Part shown: piece by piece, positions 51,085-60,073 of the stretch | Position numbering within the stretch: the stretch's first letter is position 1 | How the letters are laid out: the number at the start of each line of letters is the position of its first letter | Made by a program: the position numbers and the translations under genes | The notes under the pieces: model-generated | Told to the model about the DNA's origin: nothing | Database searches by the model: none | Seen by the model: the letters and a program-made list of their open reading frames with translations, nothing else | From: Desulfobacteraceae bacterium | GTDB lineage: Bacteria > Desulfobacterota > Desulfobacteria > Desulfobacterales > SKZT01 | Assembly (NCBI GenBank): GCA_011389745.1 | Contig: JAABTQ010000016.1 | Coordinates: 1-63,189, forward strand | Reading direction: 5' to 3' | DNA length: 63,189 bases

Positions 51085-51651
51085 ATGAAAATCTACACAG
51101 GCACTGGTGACCATGGAAAAACAAGTCTTTTTAGTGGTGAACGTTTGTCCAAGGCAAACCAGCGTATTGAAGCCTATGGGGATGTAGACGAGCTTACTTC
51201 GATAATTGGAGCACTGGCCGCATCGATTGGGACCGAACAAAAGGAACTGATCATACAGCTGAATAAGGTCCAATCCGAACTTTTTAATTTAGGTTCCTGG
51301 TTGGCCACAACCCCTGATTCACCTTCAGTTGCTTTATTAAAGAAATTTTCCGATGAATCCGCAAAAAAACTGGAGCTGGCCATAGACCGTATTGAAGAAA
51401 ATCTTCCGACTCTCAAAGGATTTATTCTTCCCGGCGGCACGACATCTTCGGCATGGGCTCATCTTGCCAGGACTGTTTGCCGGCGAGCAGAGCGACACGT
51501 AATACGAAGCATGGAGATGGAAAACAAGTTTCTTGATAATGAAAACAGAAAGGCCATAATTACATATTTAAACCGTCTTTCAGATTATTTTTTTGTGCTT
51601 GCACGGTATTTGAACCACCTATCAGGCATACAAGATCAACTTTGGAAATAA
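51085..51651 (+). CDS. ATP:cob(I)alamin adenosyltransferase, PduO type
   Basis: 188-aa corrinoid adenosyltransferase transferring 5'-deoxyadenosyl from ATP to cob(I)alamin. Diagnostic N-terminus 'MKIYTGTGDHGKTSLFSGERLSKANQRIEAYGDVDELTS' (ATP-binding TGxGDxGxT) and 'FILPGGTTSSAWAHLARTVCRRAERHV' near the C-terminus, which carries the conserved R..C/R.AER motif. Usual length. It lies 31 bp after the chaperone operon in the same direction; no cobalamin riboswitch is seen. Confidence 0.95.
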   Translation: MKIYTGTGDHGKTSLFSGERLSKANQRIEAYGDVDELTSIIGALAASIGTEQKELIIQLNKVQSELFNLGSWLATTPDSPSVALLKKFSDESAKKLELAIDRIEENLPTLKGFILPGGTTSSAWAHLARTVCRRAERHVIRSMEMENKFLDNENRKAIITYLNRLSDYFFVLARYLNHLSGIQDQLWK

Positions 51652-51665
51652 TGAATAGTCAATCA

Positions 51666-52160
51666 TCAGTCTTCTTCCGCGCCGAACAACAATCCCCTTT
51701 TTCTATGCATGGGAAACAGAGAAGGGGTATGAATGACAACATGACGATCATCCTCCATTCTTACAGTGGTTTGATTCCATGGAGAATACCATATACCGAT
51801 ATCTTTTCCCTCCGGGGAAATAACACGAGATCCATAAATCCTGATGTCTGTGCCCCGGTGATCGGTCATCATATTGACCCATAATTTAAGCTGATCTGGT
51901 GTCAACTCCACAGATTTCCAAAGTTTAGACCTGAGCGTGTAATTTTTATGAACCCCGAGAATCGCATCAGGTCGGTTATCAGATCCGCTATAGTAATAGT
52001 TGTAATTTTCCAGAACCTGGTAGGATTCAAAAATTTTGTTTACTTCATTACTAAGGCGAAGACCACCATAACTTGCTCCCACGCATGACATAATCAGTGT
52101 GAAAACAAATATCACCGCAAAAAAAGAAACAGAAAATTTTGATAATCTCGGCTTTTTCAT
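51666..52160 (-). CDS. Hypothetical lipoprotein
   Basis: 164 aa from ATG 52160 (GGAGT 8 nt upstream); the frame opens 63 bp further but without a signal peptide at its start. Basic N-terminus KKPRLSKF, hydrophobic core and a lipobox-like L-I-M-S-C followed by V-G-A. Mature part: 'YQVLENYNYYYSGSDNRPDAILGVHKNYTLRSKLWKSVELTPDQLKLWVNMMTDHRG' and 'IRIYGSRVISPEGKDIGIWYSPWNQTTVRMEDDRHVVIHTPS', compact and beta-rich. No named family recognised. Convergent with the adenosyltransferase gene, 14 bp away. Confidence 0.75.
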   Translation of the reverse strand: MKKPRLSKFSVSFFAVIFVFTLIMSCVGASYGGLRLSNEVNKIFESYQVLENYNYYYSGSDNRPDAILGVHKNYTLRSKLWKSVELTPDQLKLWVNMMTDHRGTDIRIYGSRVISPEGKDIGIWYSPWNQTTVRMEDDRHVVIHTPSLFPMHRKRGLLFGAEED

Positions 52161-52299
52161 AACCCACTCCTCATTTATGCTAATGTAAGTTCTTCTTAAA
52201 TCTTCTATTGTCAAGGATAACATAAAAAGTTAAAAGAACACTTTGTAAATTCAAACTCACTCAACAAAAACAACCGAATGTAATATATCAGATTGTTTT

Positions 52300-52770
52300 A
52301 TGATTGAAATACCTATTCCGGGGCAGCGCAAGCTGCATCTAAAATATTTGGTTTTGGACTATAACGGAACAATCGCCCATAACGGTGAAATCATTGCCGG
52401 GGTAAAAAAATGCCTTATTGAACTTGGAGCAAAACTGGAACTTCATATAGTTACAGCGGATACCTTTGGGAATGCCCGCACATGTCTGGCAAAAGTGCCT
52501 TGCAACCTTCATCTGTTAAATAAACTGAATCAGGATCGGCAGAAACTTGAATATGTAAAAAGTCTTGGAAGCGATTATACCGTTTGCATCGGCAACGGGA
52601 GAAATGACTGCCTGATGATCAAAGAAGCCTGTCTCGGTATTGCGGTTATTTTAGGTGAAGGTGCTTTCTCAGGAGTCCTTTTTGAGGCGGATGTAATCTG
52701 CACCAACATTATTACGGCATTGGAGCTTCTTCTCTTTCCAACAAGACTCCAGGCCACATTGAGAAATTGA
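52300..52770 (+). CDS. Small HAD-like hydrolase ('soluble P-type ATPase' type)
   Basis: 156 aa without cap domain. The first motif is D20-Y-N22-G-T; the usual DxD/DxDGT has Asn instead of the second Asp, so it more resembles P-type-ATPase-like HADs (COG4087 style). Lys is plausible near 'QDRQKLEYVKSLG', and motif IV appears as 'GNGRNDCLMIKEACLGIAVILGEGAF', close to the P-type ATPase 'GDGINDAPAL' region. Function unknown; could be a phosphatase or phosphate sensor. Isolated gene. Confidence 0.8.
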   Translation: MIEIPIPGQRKLHLKYLVLDYNGTIAHNGEIIAGVKKCLIELGAKLELHIVTADTFGNARTCLAKVPCNLHLLNKLNQDRQKLEYVKSLGSDYTVCIGNGRNDCLMIKEACLGIAVILGEGAFSGVLFEADVICTNIITALELLLFPTRLQATLRN

Positions 52771-52828
52771 TCAGGTTTTAACTTCCTTTGAAGTGAATTT
52801 ACAGATTCTTTTTATAACCGATGCCTCT

Positions 52829-53836
52829 CTACCCGCCAATGGATGACATCTGCTCATGGACCCTCGCTTTTGAATCGGTTGTCAGGCGATGAGCAAAAGG
52901 TTTATAGAGAATGGCATTCACAATAATATCCGCCAGTTGCTTATCTGAACACCCGCTTCGCAAAGGCCCCTTTAAATCCTCAAACCGATCGGAAAGCAAG
53001 CATGTTCTCAGCCGGCCTTCGGCTGTGAGTCTAAGACGATTGCATTGCCGGCAAAAATGGTGGCTCATGGCTGAAATCAATCCTATTTCACCTTTGGCTC
53101 CTTCTATTTTGAATCTTCGGGCCGGTCCATCCCAAATTTCATTTTTAACAGGAATAAGCCTTCCAAGACTTTTGAGTCGATCTATCATATCAGGGGCTGA
53201 AATCTGCGGTCTCCTGATAAATGTACTGGTTCCGATAGGCATGTATTCGATAAAACGGATATGAAATGGATATGCAAAAGACAATTTGGCCAAATCCATC
53301 ATTTCATCGTCGTTGACACCCGGTAAAACGACCGTATTAAGCTTAATAGGATTGAATCCCCTGGCATGGGCTTTTAAAACAGCACTCCAGACCCTCTCAA
53401 AAGAATCATGGCCGGTAATTTGTTTGAACTTATCACGATCTAAGGTATCCAGACTGATATTGATTCTTGTGATACCTGCTTTTTCAAGCCTTTCCAGGTT
53501 TTCTTCAAGCAAAACAGCGTTGGTGGTCAGTGAAATATCTTCGAGCCCCTTCAGTGCCCTCAAACAAGTTAAAAATTCATATATCCCTTTACGCACCAGT
53601 GGTTCGCCACCGGTAACACGGATTTTGGTGATGCCAAGGCTAATTCCGATTCGAACCAGACGTAAAATTTCCTCATAACTTAAAATCTCATTGTGGGATA
53701 ATTTCATGATCCGTTTTCGAGGTTCACAGTAGCAACAATTAAGATTACACCGGTCGGTGATGGAAATACGAAGGTAGTTCAGATGACGGTTATACGAATC
53801 GATAAGTTTTATGCCGGACAAATTTTGCTCCTTCAT
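52829..53836 (-). CDS. moaA: GTP 3',8-cyclase MoaA
   Basis: 335-aa radical SAM enzyme for the first step of molybdopterin synthesis (GTP to 3',8-cyclo-7,8-dihydro-GTP). N-terminal cluster CNLNCCYC (CxxxCxxC), 'TGGEPLVRKGI' SAM site, C-terminal cluster 'CRQCNRLRLTAEGRLRTC' (CxxC-x13-C) and the functional C-terminal Gly-Gly (SSIGG). The start at 53836 (MKEQN) is preferred. An upstream in-frame TTG at 53863 would overlap the pilD end. Follows pilD in the same direction with 8 bp spacing. Confidence 0.96.
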   Translation of the reverse strand: MKEQNLSGIKLIDSYNRHLNYLRISITDRCNLNCCYCEPRKRIMKLSHNEILSYEEILRLVRIGISLGITKIRVTGGEPLVRKGIYEFLTCLRALKGLEDISLTTNAVLLEENLERLEKAGITRINISLDTLDRDKFKQITGHDSFERVWSAVLKAHARGFNPIKLNTVVLPGVNDDEMMDLAKLSFAYPFHIRFIEYMPIGTSTFIRRPQISAPDMIDRLKSLGRLIPVKNEIWDGPARRFKIEGAKGEIGLISAMSHHFCRQCNRLRLTAEGRLRTCLLSDRFEDLKGPLRSGCSDKQLADIIVNAILYKPFAHRLTTDSKARVHEQMSSIGG

Positions 53837-53844
53837 TTTAAAAC

Positions 53845-54618
53845 CTAGAATGAAAAATACCAATTAATAAACTCATTTCCGAAAAACACATAAATCACCG
53901 CACCAATGGATAAAAAGGGGCCGAAAGGTATGGCAAGTTTTAAAGTTTTTCTCTGAATCACCATTAACATAATACCGATAATTGTTCCGATCAATGAAGA
54001 GGCAAAAATGGTAAAAAGAACGCCCTGCCATCCGATAAGAGCACCGATCATGGCTAAGAGCTTTACGTCTCCTCCACCCATTCCTTCCTTACCCGTAATG
54101 CGAAGATAAAGTTCGGCTATTATAAAAAGAATTCCGCCCCCGATCAAAATACCGATCACGGAATCTTTAATGGATATGGTGGGAATAGTAAGAGATGCAA
54201 TAAAAAAAAAGACAATTCCAGGTAATGAGATCAAATCCGGGATAATCCGATGATCAATATCAATAAAGGTGATGACCATTAAGGTTGCAATAAAAACAAA
54301 ATATATAGGCGTTTCTAAACTTGAGCCAAATTTTAAAAATAGACTTAATGCAAAAAAACCGGTCAAAAGTTCCACCACTGGATAGCGCCAAGAAATGAGC
54401 GCATTGCACTTGCGGCATTTACCCCGCAGAATAATAAAACTTAACAACGGGATATTGTCATAAAATTTAACCGGATTGCCGCAACCCGGGCACATGGATC
54501 CCGGGGAAACAATAGATTTGGATTCAGGTATACGATAAATGCAGACGTTTAAAAAACTTCCAATACATAAACCGAATAAAAAAATAAGTACAAGCAGAAA
54601 CGAATAAGAAATCAGCAT
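53845..54618 (-). CDS. pilD: Prepilin peptidase / N-methyltransferase (A24 family)
   Basis: 257-aa polytopic enzyme that cleaves and N-methylates type IV prepilins or pseudopilins. The N-terminal methylase part has the four-Cys zinc site (CPGCG...CRKC) and 'GSFLNVCIYRIP'. The two catalytic aspartates lie in 'FIDIDHRIIPD' and 'GMGGGDVKLLAMIGA' (GxGD). About eight membrane helices. Implies type IV pili or a type II secretion system elsewhere in the genome. Confidence 0.95.
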   Translation of the reverse strand: MLISYSFLLVLIFLFGLCIGSFLNVCIYRIPESKSIVSPGSMCPGCGNPVKFYDNIPLLSFIILRGKCRKCNALISWRYPVVELLTGFFALSLFLKFGSSLETPIYFVFIATLMVITFIDIDHRIIPDLISLPGIVFFFIASLTIPTISIKDSVIGILIGGGILFIIAELYLRITGKEGMGGGDVKLLAMIGALIGWQGVLFTIFASSLIGTIIGIMLMVIQRKTLKLAIPFGPFLSIGAVIYVFFGNEFINWYFSF

Positions 54619-54730
54619 GAAATTATTCCCATGTACCGTGAGTCGTTAAATTGTTTATTTGTCCTTTCCTTTAATACCTTATTCTCAGACAGTAAACAAT
54701 ACACACAGGTACAAAAATACAACATTGATA

Positions 54731-54758
54731 TTGTCAAAGGATAATTTGGTGTTATACT
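54731..54758 (+). promoter_or_regulatory. Promoter of lon
   Basis: TTGTCA (54731-54736), 16-bp spacer, TATACT (54753-54758), about 115 bp upstream of the lon ATG. A sigma70-type match; a clear heat-shock (sigma32) consensus was not seen. Confidence 0.55.
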
Positions 54759-54873
54759 AAACTTCCCTTTAAGGGTTTTTCCTGCGGGGTTTTGGTTTTA
54801 TTTTCAGGGGAAACTTTGGCCTTGTTGCACTGAAATACCCTGTGAAGGCGTATTATATTAAACAGGAGAGAAA

Positions 54874-57267
54874 ATGGCAGAGACAGACAGAGACGATTTG
54901 ATCACTATTCTCGAAGAAGAATATCCTGGGGATACCATTCCGACCATTCTTCCCATGATGCCTCTTCGTGATGTTGTAATTTTTAACGATATGTTGCTTC
55001 CACTTTTTGTGGGGCGTGAAAAATCCGTGAAAGCTGTGGAGGAAGCAGTTTCCAAAGACAGATTCCTTCTTGTTGTGACTCAGAAAGAGTCTGGGATTGA
55101 AAATCCAAAACCGGAAGAAATTTTTGAAGTCGGTACAGTCAGTCGCATTTTGCGAATGTTGAAACTACCGGATGGCAGACTCAAGGCGCTGGTTCAGGGA
55201 ATTTCCAAAGCCCGCATCACCAAATATGTTCGGAAAAAAACCAGTTACCGGGTTAAAATTGAACTCATCAATGACCCGCCGATTCCCGAAATGACAATTA
55301 AAACCGAGGCCCTGATGCGCAATGTACGTGAAAATTCAGAAAAAATCCTTGCATTGCGCGGTGAACTTACAGGTGATGTTGTTCCTATTCTGGAAAGTAT
55401 CGATGATCCCGGCAAACTGGCTGATCTTGTAGCGTCGAATTTAAGATTAAAAATCGATGAATCTCAGCTTCTGCTTGAAATCGTCGACCCGGTTGCCCGG
55501 CTGACAAAGGTCAACGATATACTTTCGAAAGAAGTGGAGCTTTCTTCCATGCAGGCTAAAATTCAATCTGATGTCAAGGATGAAATTTCCAAAAGCCAAC
55601 GGGATTATTTTTTAAGAGAGCAAATGAGAGCGATTCATAAGGAGTTGGGAGAACAGGACGAAAAACTCCAGGAGATAGAAGAGTATCGCAAGAAAATCAA
55701 AAAAGCCAAAATGCCTCCGGATGCCCAAAAAGAATCGGAAAAGCAACTTAGACGGCTTGAACAGATGCATCCTGATTCAGCGGAATCATCAATGGTGCGC
55801 ACTTATCTGGATTGGCTTGTGGAAATGCCCTGGAGCAAAGGTACTCAGGATTTTATTGATATCAAAAAGGCCAAAGAGATGCTCGACAAAGATCACTATG
55901 GGCTGGAAAAAGTCAAAGAGCGGGTTTTGGAATTTTTAAGTGTTCGAAAACTCAACCCACAGACAAAGGGCCCCATTCTGTGTTTTGTCGGCCCGCCCGG
56001 TGTCGGTAAGACTTCACTGGGGCAAGCTATCGCCAAGGCCATGAAGCGAAAATTTGTACGAATCTCTTTAGGTGGTATCCGTGATGAAGCAGAGATTCGA
56101 GGTCACCGTCGAACCTATATCGGAGCGCTTCCCGGAAGAATCTTACAGGGTCTGAAACAATGCGGTAATAACAACCCGGTTTTTATGATGGATGAAATCG
56201 ACAAACTGGGATCTGATTTTCGTGGAGACCCGTCCTCGGCCTTACTCGAAGCCCTGGACCCGGAACAAAACTTTGCTTTCAGTGATCATTATTTGAATAT
56301 TCCCTTTGATTTATCCAAGGTGATGTTTATTCTCACCGCTAATATGACCGATACCATTCCATCCGCCCTTTTGGACAGAATGGAGGTCATAAACCTTTCC
56401 GGGTATACAGAAGAGGAAAAAATGGCAATTGCCCAAAATTTTCTTCTGCCCAGACAAATTAAGGAAAACGGACTAAAGCCTAAAAATATCGTTATCAGCT
56501 CTGGTGCCTTGCTCCAGATCATACAGGAATATACTTATGAGTCAGGGCTAAGAAACCTGGAACGAGAGCTTGGTTCCATTTGCCGAAAAGTGGCCAGAAA
56601 AATTGCCGAGGGCGAAAAAGGGTTTTATAAAATCACCCAGAATGTGCTTGCAAAATATCTGGGAATACCCAAGTATTTGCCCGAAATGGACCAGGATGAA
56701 AGCCAGGTAGGTTTATGTACCGGTCTTGCGTGGACTTATACCGGAGGAGAGGTGCTTTACGTTGAGGCCGCTTTGATTGGAGGAAAAGGTGAATTGATAA
56801 TGACCGGTCAGATTGGTGAAGTTATGCAGGAATCCGCCAGAGCAGCCTTAAGTTACGCCCGTGCAAATCTTCCTGCTTTGGGCATTGACGAAAACATTTT
56901 CGACAATCTGGACCTTCATATCCATGTCCCGGCGGGTGCGATACCCAAAGATGGTCCCTCTGCCGGTATTGCCATGGCAACGGCATTAATCTCCGCACTG
57001 TCAAACAAACCCGTAAGCAGCGATGTGGCAATGACCGGAGAAATCACTTTAAGAGGACGGATTCTTCCCGTGGGAGGTCTGAAAGAAAAAGCTCTCGGTG
57101 CTTTGCGCGGAGGTATTAAAACGGTAATAATTCCGGAAAAAAACAGAAAAGAGCTTTCAGAAATTCCTAAAAATATTCGACGAAAACTAAAATTTATTCC
57201 CGTGAGTCATATGGATGAGGTCCTTCCCATTGCTTTCGTAGAAGACCCCACCAAGCCGGAATCCTGA
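54874..57267 (+). CDS. lon: ATP-dependent protease Lon
   Basis: 797-aa LonA protease degrading misfolded and regulatory proteins. N-terminal substrate-binding domain (about 30-220, '[26 protein letters not shown]'), central helical domain, AAA+ module with Walker A GPPGVGKT (373-380) and 'MMDEIDKLG', then the serine protease domain with the Ser-Lys dyad: S696 in KDGPSAG and K739 in GGLKEKALG, spaced 43 residues as in E. coli. AGGAGA RBS. Followed 7 bp later by tsaB. Confidence 0.98.
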   Translation: MAETDRDDLITILEEEYPGDTIPTILPMMPLRDVVIFNDMLLPLFVGREKSVKAVEEAVSKDRFLLVVTQKESGIENPKPEEIFEVGTVSRILRMLKLPDGRLKALVQGISKARITKYVRKKTSYRVKIELINDPPIPEMTIKTEALMRNVRENSEKILALRGELTGDVVPILESIDDPGKLADLVASNLRLKIDESQLLLEIVDPVARLTKVNDILSKEVELSSMQAKIQSDVKDEISKSQRDYFLREQMRAIHKELGEQDEKLQEIEEYRKKIKKAKMPPDAQKESEKQLRRLEQMHPDSAESSMVRTYLDWLVEMPWSKGTQDFIDIKKAKEMLDKDHYGLEKVKERVLEFLSVRKLNPQTKGPILCFVGPPGVGKTSLGQAIAKAMKRKFVRISLGGIRDEAEIRGHRRTYIGALPGRILQGLKQCGNNNPVFMMDEIDKLGSDFRGDPSSALLEALDPEQNFAFSDHYLNIPFDLSKVMFILTANMTDTIPSALLDRMEVINLSGYTEEEKMAIAQNFLLPRQIKENGLKPKNIVISSGALLQIIQEYTYESGLRNLERELGSICRKVARKIAEGEKGFYKITQNVLAKYLGIPKYLPEMDQDESQVGLCTGLAWTYTGGEVLYVEAALIGGKGELIMTGQIGEVMQESARAALSYARANLPALGIDENIFDNLDLHIHVPAGAIPKDGPSAGIAMATALISALSNKPVSSDVAMTGEITLRGRILPVGGLKEKALGALRGGIKTVIIPEKNRKELSEIPKNIRRKLKFIPVSHMDEVLPIAFVEDPTKPES

Positions 57268-57274
57268 AAAGCAT

Positions 57275-57991
57275 ATGAAAATTCTCGCAGTCGACACGGC
57301 TACCCAACATTGCAGCGTATCAGTTTGCCTTGACCTTGCCTTGCTTGCTGAAGCAACTCTCTTCAGACGTCAGACACATTCAAAGCACCTGTTAGAGATG
57401 ATCCACCAAACTGTTTCAATGTCTGGCGTTAAACTCAGTGAAATAGATGTTTTTGCTATCACACGAGGGCCGGGAAGTTTTACCGGCCTTCGCATCGGGT
57501 TAAGCTGTGTCAAAGGACTGGCTTATGCACTGAACAAGCCGGTGGTATCCGTATCGACCCTTGAAATTCTTGCCACACAGGCCGTGGTTACCGGAAGTAA
57601 TAATCATCTTCTTATCTGTCCACTGCTGGATGCCAGAAAAAAAGAAGTCTATTTTGCCGGGTTCGAATACCGAAACAATAAACTTGTCAAGGCAACTTCT
57701 GAAATGGTATTACCCCCGGAAAAACTGGCAATTCATATGGATGGCCCCTGTTTTTTTATTGGAGATGGTGCGATTCTTTACAAAGATATCTTATCGAACA
57801 CATTTAAAAACGCCGCTTTTTTCGCCCCTCAACAACAAAATTACATACGGGCGCATACCGTCGCCCTAATAGCCTTTGAACGCTTTACAATCGGCGACAC
57901 AGACGATTTATCAAGCCTTGTCCCTCAATATCTCCGCAAATCAGATGCTGAGCGGAAATTTTCTCATATTTCTACCTTTTGTCAATGGTAA
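57275..57991 (+). CDS. tsaB: tRNA threonylcarbamoyladenosine biosynthesis protein TsaB
   Basis: 238-aa partner of TsaD in t6A37 tRNA modification. 'MKILAVDTATQHCSVSVCLD' is the ASKHA N-terminal strand, and 'HSKHLLEMIHQTVSMSGVKLSEIDVFAITRGPGSFTGLRIGLSCVKGLAYAL' is the diagnostic TsaB block. Usual length. Seven bp after lon, so likely co-transcribed. Its 3' end overlaps the convergent citrate synthase gene by 20 bp. Confidence 0.95.
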   Translation: MKILAVDTATQHCSVSVCLDLALLAEATLFRRQTHSKHLLEMIHQTVSMSGVKLSEIDVFAITRGPGSFTGLRIGLSCVKGLAYALNKPVVSVSTLEILATQAVVTGSNNHLLICPLLDARKKEVYFAGFEYRNNKLVKATSEMVLPPEKLAIHMDGPCFFIGDGAILYKDILSNTFKNAAFFAPQQQNYIRAHTVALIAFERFTIGDTDDLSSLVPQYLRKSDAERKFSHISTFCQW

Positions 57992-59153
57992 CAAATTCAC
58001 ATTGATCCGGCCCGCAATATTCCCCAACATATTTTGACTCAGGCCTGTATAGCGCTGGTTTTGCGGCGGCATCTGCAAATTGTTCTTCCAGAACATGAGT
58101 TGTCCAACCGGCCACCCTGGATATGGCAAAAACCGGACTAAAAAAGTCCACTGGAATTCCAATGGAATAGTAAAGGCTCGCACTGTAAAAATCCACATTT
58201 ACCGGAAGGTCAAGACCTTTTTCTTTCTTGAATGCCGCTTTGGCCACTTTTTCAAGAGTTTTAGACAGGTCATACCATTTGGTTTCTCCAACACGCTCCC
58301 CCATGCGCTTGCTCATGGGGGCAAGAATAAAGGTCCGGGGATCATCGGTCTGATAAACAGCATGACCTAGCCCCATAATTTTTTTACCTTCACTGATGGT
58401 TTTTTTAACAAAAGATTCGACGTTTTCAATAGAACCAATCGTTTTTAACATCTCCATTACCCGCACATTGGCTCCACCGTGAAGATCACCGGACAAAGAT
58501 CCTACACCCGCTGCTATGGCAGCATACATGTGAGCTTTTGTCGATGCCACCTCCCGGGCGGCAAAGGTTGAGGCATTGAAACTATGCTCGGCATGAAGAA
58601 CCAAGCATGTATCCAAAAACCTGGCCACTTCATGATCAGGCACTTTTCCATGCAGCATGTACAAAAAATTGGCCGCATGATCCAAATCCGAGGAAGGAGA
58701 AACCACATCTTCACCTTGACGAATACGCCCCCAGGCAGCCAAAAGGGTAGGCATCCGGGCAATAAGCCGGATAGCCATTCTTAGCGCTGCATCCCTGGAC
58801 TGATCTCTGACATCGGAATCATGATGGGCCAATAAGCCTATCCCTGCCTGAAGAATATCCATGGGTAATGCACCATGAGGCCGTGTTTTCAAGGCATCAA
58901 TAACCTCTTGAGGAATATGACGTTCAGTTTTGAGTTTTTCTTTGAAAGCCACTAATTCATCAGTGTCAGGAAGTTTTTCATATAACAAAAGATAGGCAGT
59001 TTCCTCAAAGCAAACTTTATCGGCCAGGTCTTGAATCAAATATCCCCTGTAAATTAATTTTCCCTCACTGCCTCTCACATCACTTATTTTGGAACTGGCA
59101 ATAATCAATCCCCGAAGCCCTGTGTTCAGAACCGGTTTACATTCTTCCACCAT
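57972..59153 (-). CDS. Citrate synthase (type I fold; 2-methylcitrate synthase possible)
   Basis: 393 aa from ATG 59153, which has AGGAG 7 nt upstream. The frame extends to 59213 but overlaps the small zinc-ribbon gene and has no RBS there. 'GLRGLIIASSKISDVRGSEGKLIYRGYLIQDLAD' is the citrate-synthase N-terminal signature. Catalytic residues lie in 'HAEHSFNASTFAAR' (His), 'GLGHAVYQTDDPR' (His) and 'NVDFYSASLYYSIGIP' (Asp). Condenses oxaloacetate with acetyl-CoA, or propionyl-CoA if a methylcitrate synthase; the short form (~390 aa) fits either. Overlaps tsaB at the 3' end. Confidence 0.92.
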   Translation of the reverse strand: MVEECKPVLNTGLRGLIIASSKISDVRGSEGKLIYRGYLIQDLADKVCFEETAYLLLYEKLPDTDELVAFKEKLKTERHIPQEVIDALKTRPHGALPMDILQAGIGLLAHHDSDVRDQSRDAALRMAIRLIARMPTLLAAWGRIRQGEDVVSPSSDLDHAANFLYMLHGKVPDHEVARFLDTCLVLHAEHSFNASTFAAREVASTKAHMYAAIAAGVGSLSGDLHGGANVRVMEMLKTIGSIENVESFVKKTISEGKKIMGLGHAVYQTDDPRTFILAPMSKRMGERVGETKWYDLSKTLEKVAKAAFKKEKGLDLPVNVDFYSASLYYSIGIPVDFFSPVFAISRVAGWTTHVLEEQFADAAAKPALYRPESKYVGEYCGPDQCEFVTIDKR

Positions 59154-59197
59154 ATCGACTCCTTTTCCCCCATAGCCCAATAAACAAACCCGACAAT

Positions 59198-59404
59198 TTA
59201 ATAATCGATCCACATATCAGCTTCATTGCCACAGTGCTCACATACGGCAGTACCTTTCACCTTTTTTTCCTCGGAAATCGTCTCTTTTTCAACTGATGCT
59301 TCTGCATCATCAACCATTTCTTCAGGCAGTGAACAGGTGATAGTCATTTCAGATTCATTTCCGCAATTATTGCATTGACATTCTTTCTTCACGATCTTTT
59401 CCAT
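59198..59404 (-). CDS. Small two-CxxC zinc-ribbon-like protein
   Basis: 68 aa. Two Cys pairs in similar contexts, 'CNNCGNESEMTI' (about 11-22) and 'CEHCGNEADMWI' (about 55-66), separated by an acidic linker. The repeated C-x-x-C-G-N-E pattern suggests one zinc site made of two half knuckles, or a rubredoxin-like metal site. RBS AAAGGG upstream. It lies just upstream of citrate synthase on the same strand and may share its transcript. Function unknown. Confidence 0.75.
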   Translation of the reverse strand: MEKIVKKECQCNNCGNESEMTITCSLPEEMVDDAEASVEKETISEEKKVKGTAVCEHCGNEADMWIDY

Positions 59405-59658
59405 TTTTTTTACCCTTTCTTTTGGTTTTTGATCTTAACCATATACAAAGATTTAATCTACTACAATCAGCATATATCATCATTTAAAATGGAATCTGAT
59501 AAAACAAATGTCAAGAGATAAATAATTGAGACATTACATACAATCTGCAATTTTTTACTATGAAAATCCAAAATGCTGCTTACTATTTACAAAAAGATTT
59601 TCAGAACAGATGATTTACACACTTTAAAACATTTAACCTTAGATAAAAGGAGAATAGA

Positions 59659-60042
59659 ATGAATCTTTCAGAATATTTCGATAATACCAAAGGTGTGGGA
59701 GTACTGGCAACAGCTGATTCGGACGGCAAGGTGGATGCTGCCATATATGCCAGACCCCATTTCATGGAAAATGGAACCATCGCTTTTATTATGCGGGAAC
59801 GTTTGAGCCACGCCAATTTACAATCCAATCCTCACGCGGCTTTTCTTTTCATGGAGGATGGGAGTGGTTACAAGGGAAAAAGGCTTTTTTTGATCAAAAT
59901 TCGAGAGGAAGAAAACAGTGAACTTGTCAAAGAGATTAGCCGGCGCTCCTATAACTCCGACAAAAGGGGTTTGGAAGAATCGAAGTTCGTGGTTTTTTTT
60001 AAATTGGAAAAGGAACTTCCTCTGATCGGTTCGGGGAAGTAA
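59659..60042 (+). CDS. Pyridoxamine 5'-phosphate oxidase-like FMN-binding protein
   Basis: 127 aa, single split-barrel domain. 'GVGVLATADSDGKVDAAIYARPHFMENGTIAFIMRERLSHANLQSNPHAAFLFMEDG' is the common PNPOx-like start: strand, 'D..V' turn and the 'A.L..NP.AAF' block that binds FMN or another flavin/heme. Lacks the C-terminal substrate part of true PNPOx, so probably a flavin reductase or general-stress type protein. AAAAGGAGA RBS. Convergent with the M24 peptidase gene. Confidence 0.85.
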   Translation: MNLSEYFDNTKGVGVLATADSDGKVDAAIYARPHFMENGTIAFIMRERLSHANLQSNPHAAFLFMEDGSGYKGKRLFLIKIREEENSELVKEISRRSYNSDKRGLEESKFVVFFKLEKELPLIGSGK

Positions 60043-60073
60043 TGGAGTTTGGCAAAAGAAAGCCTTCTTTAGA

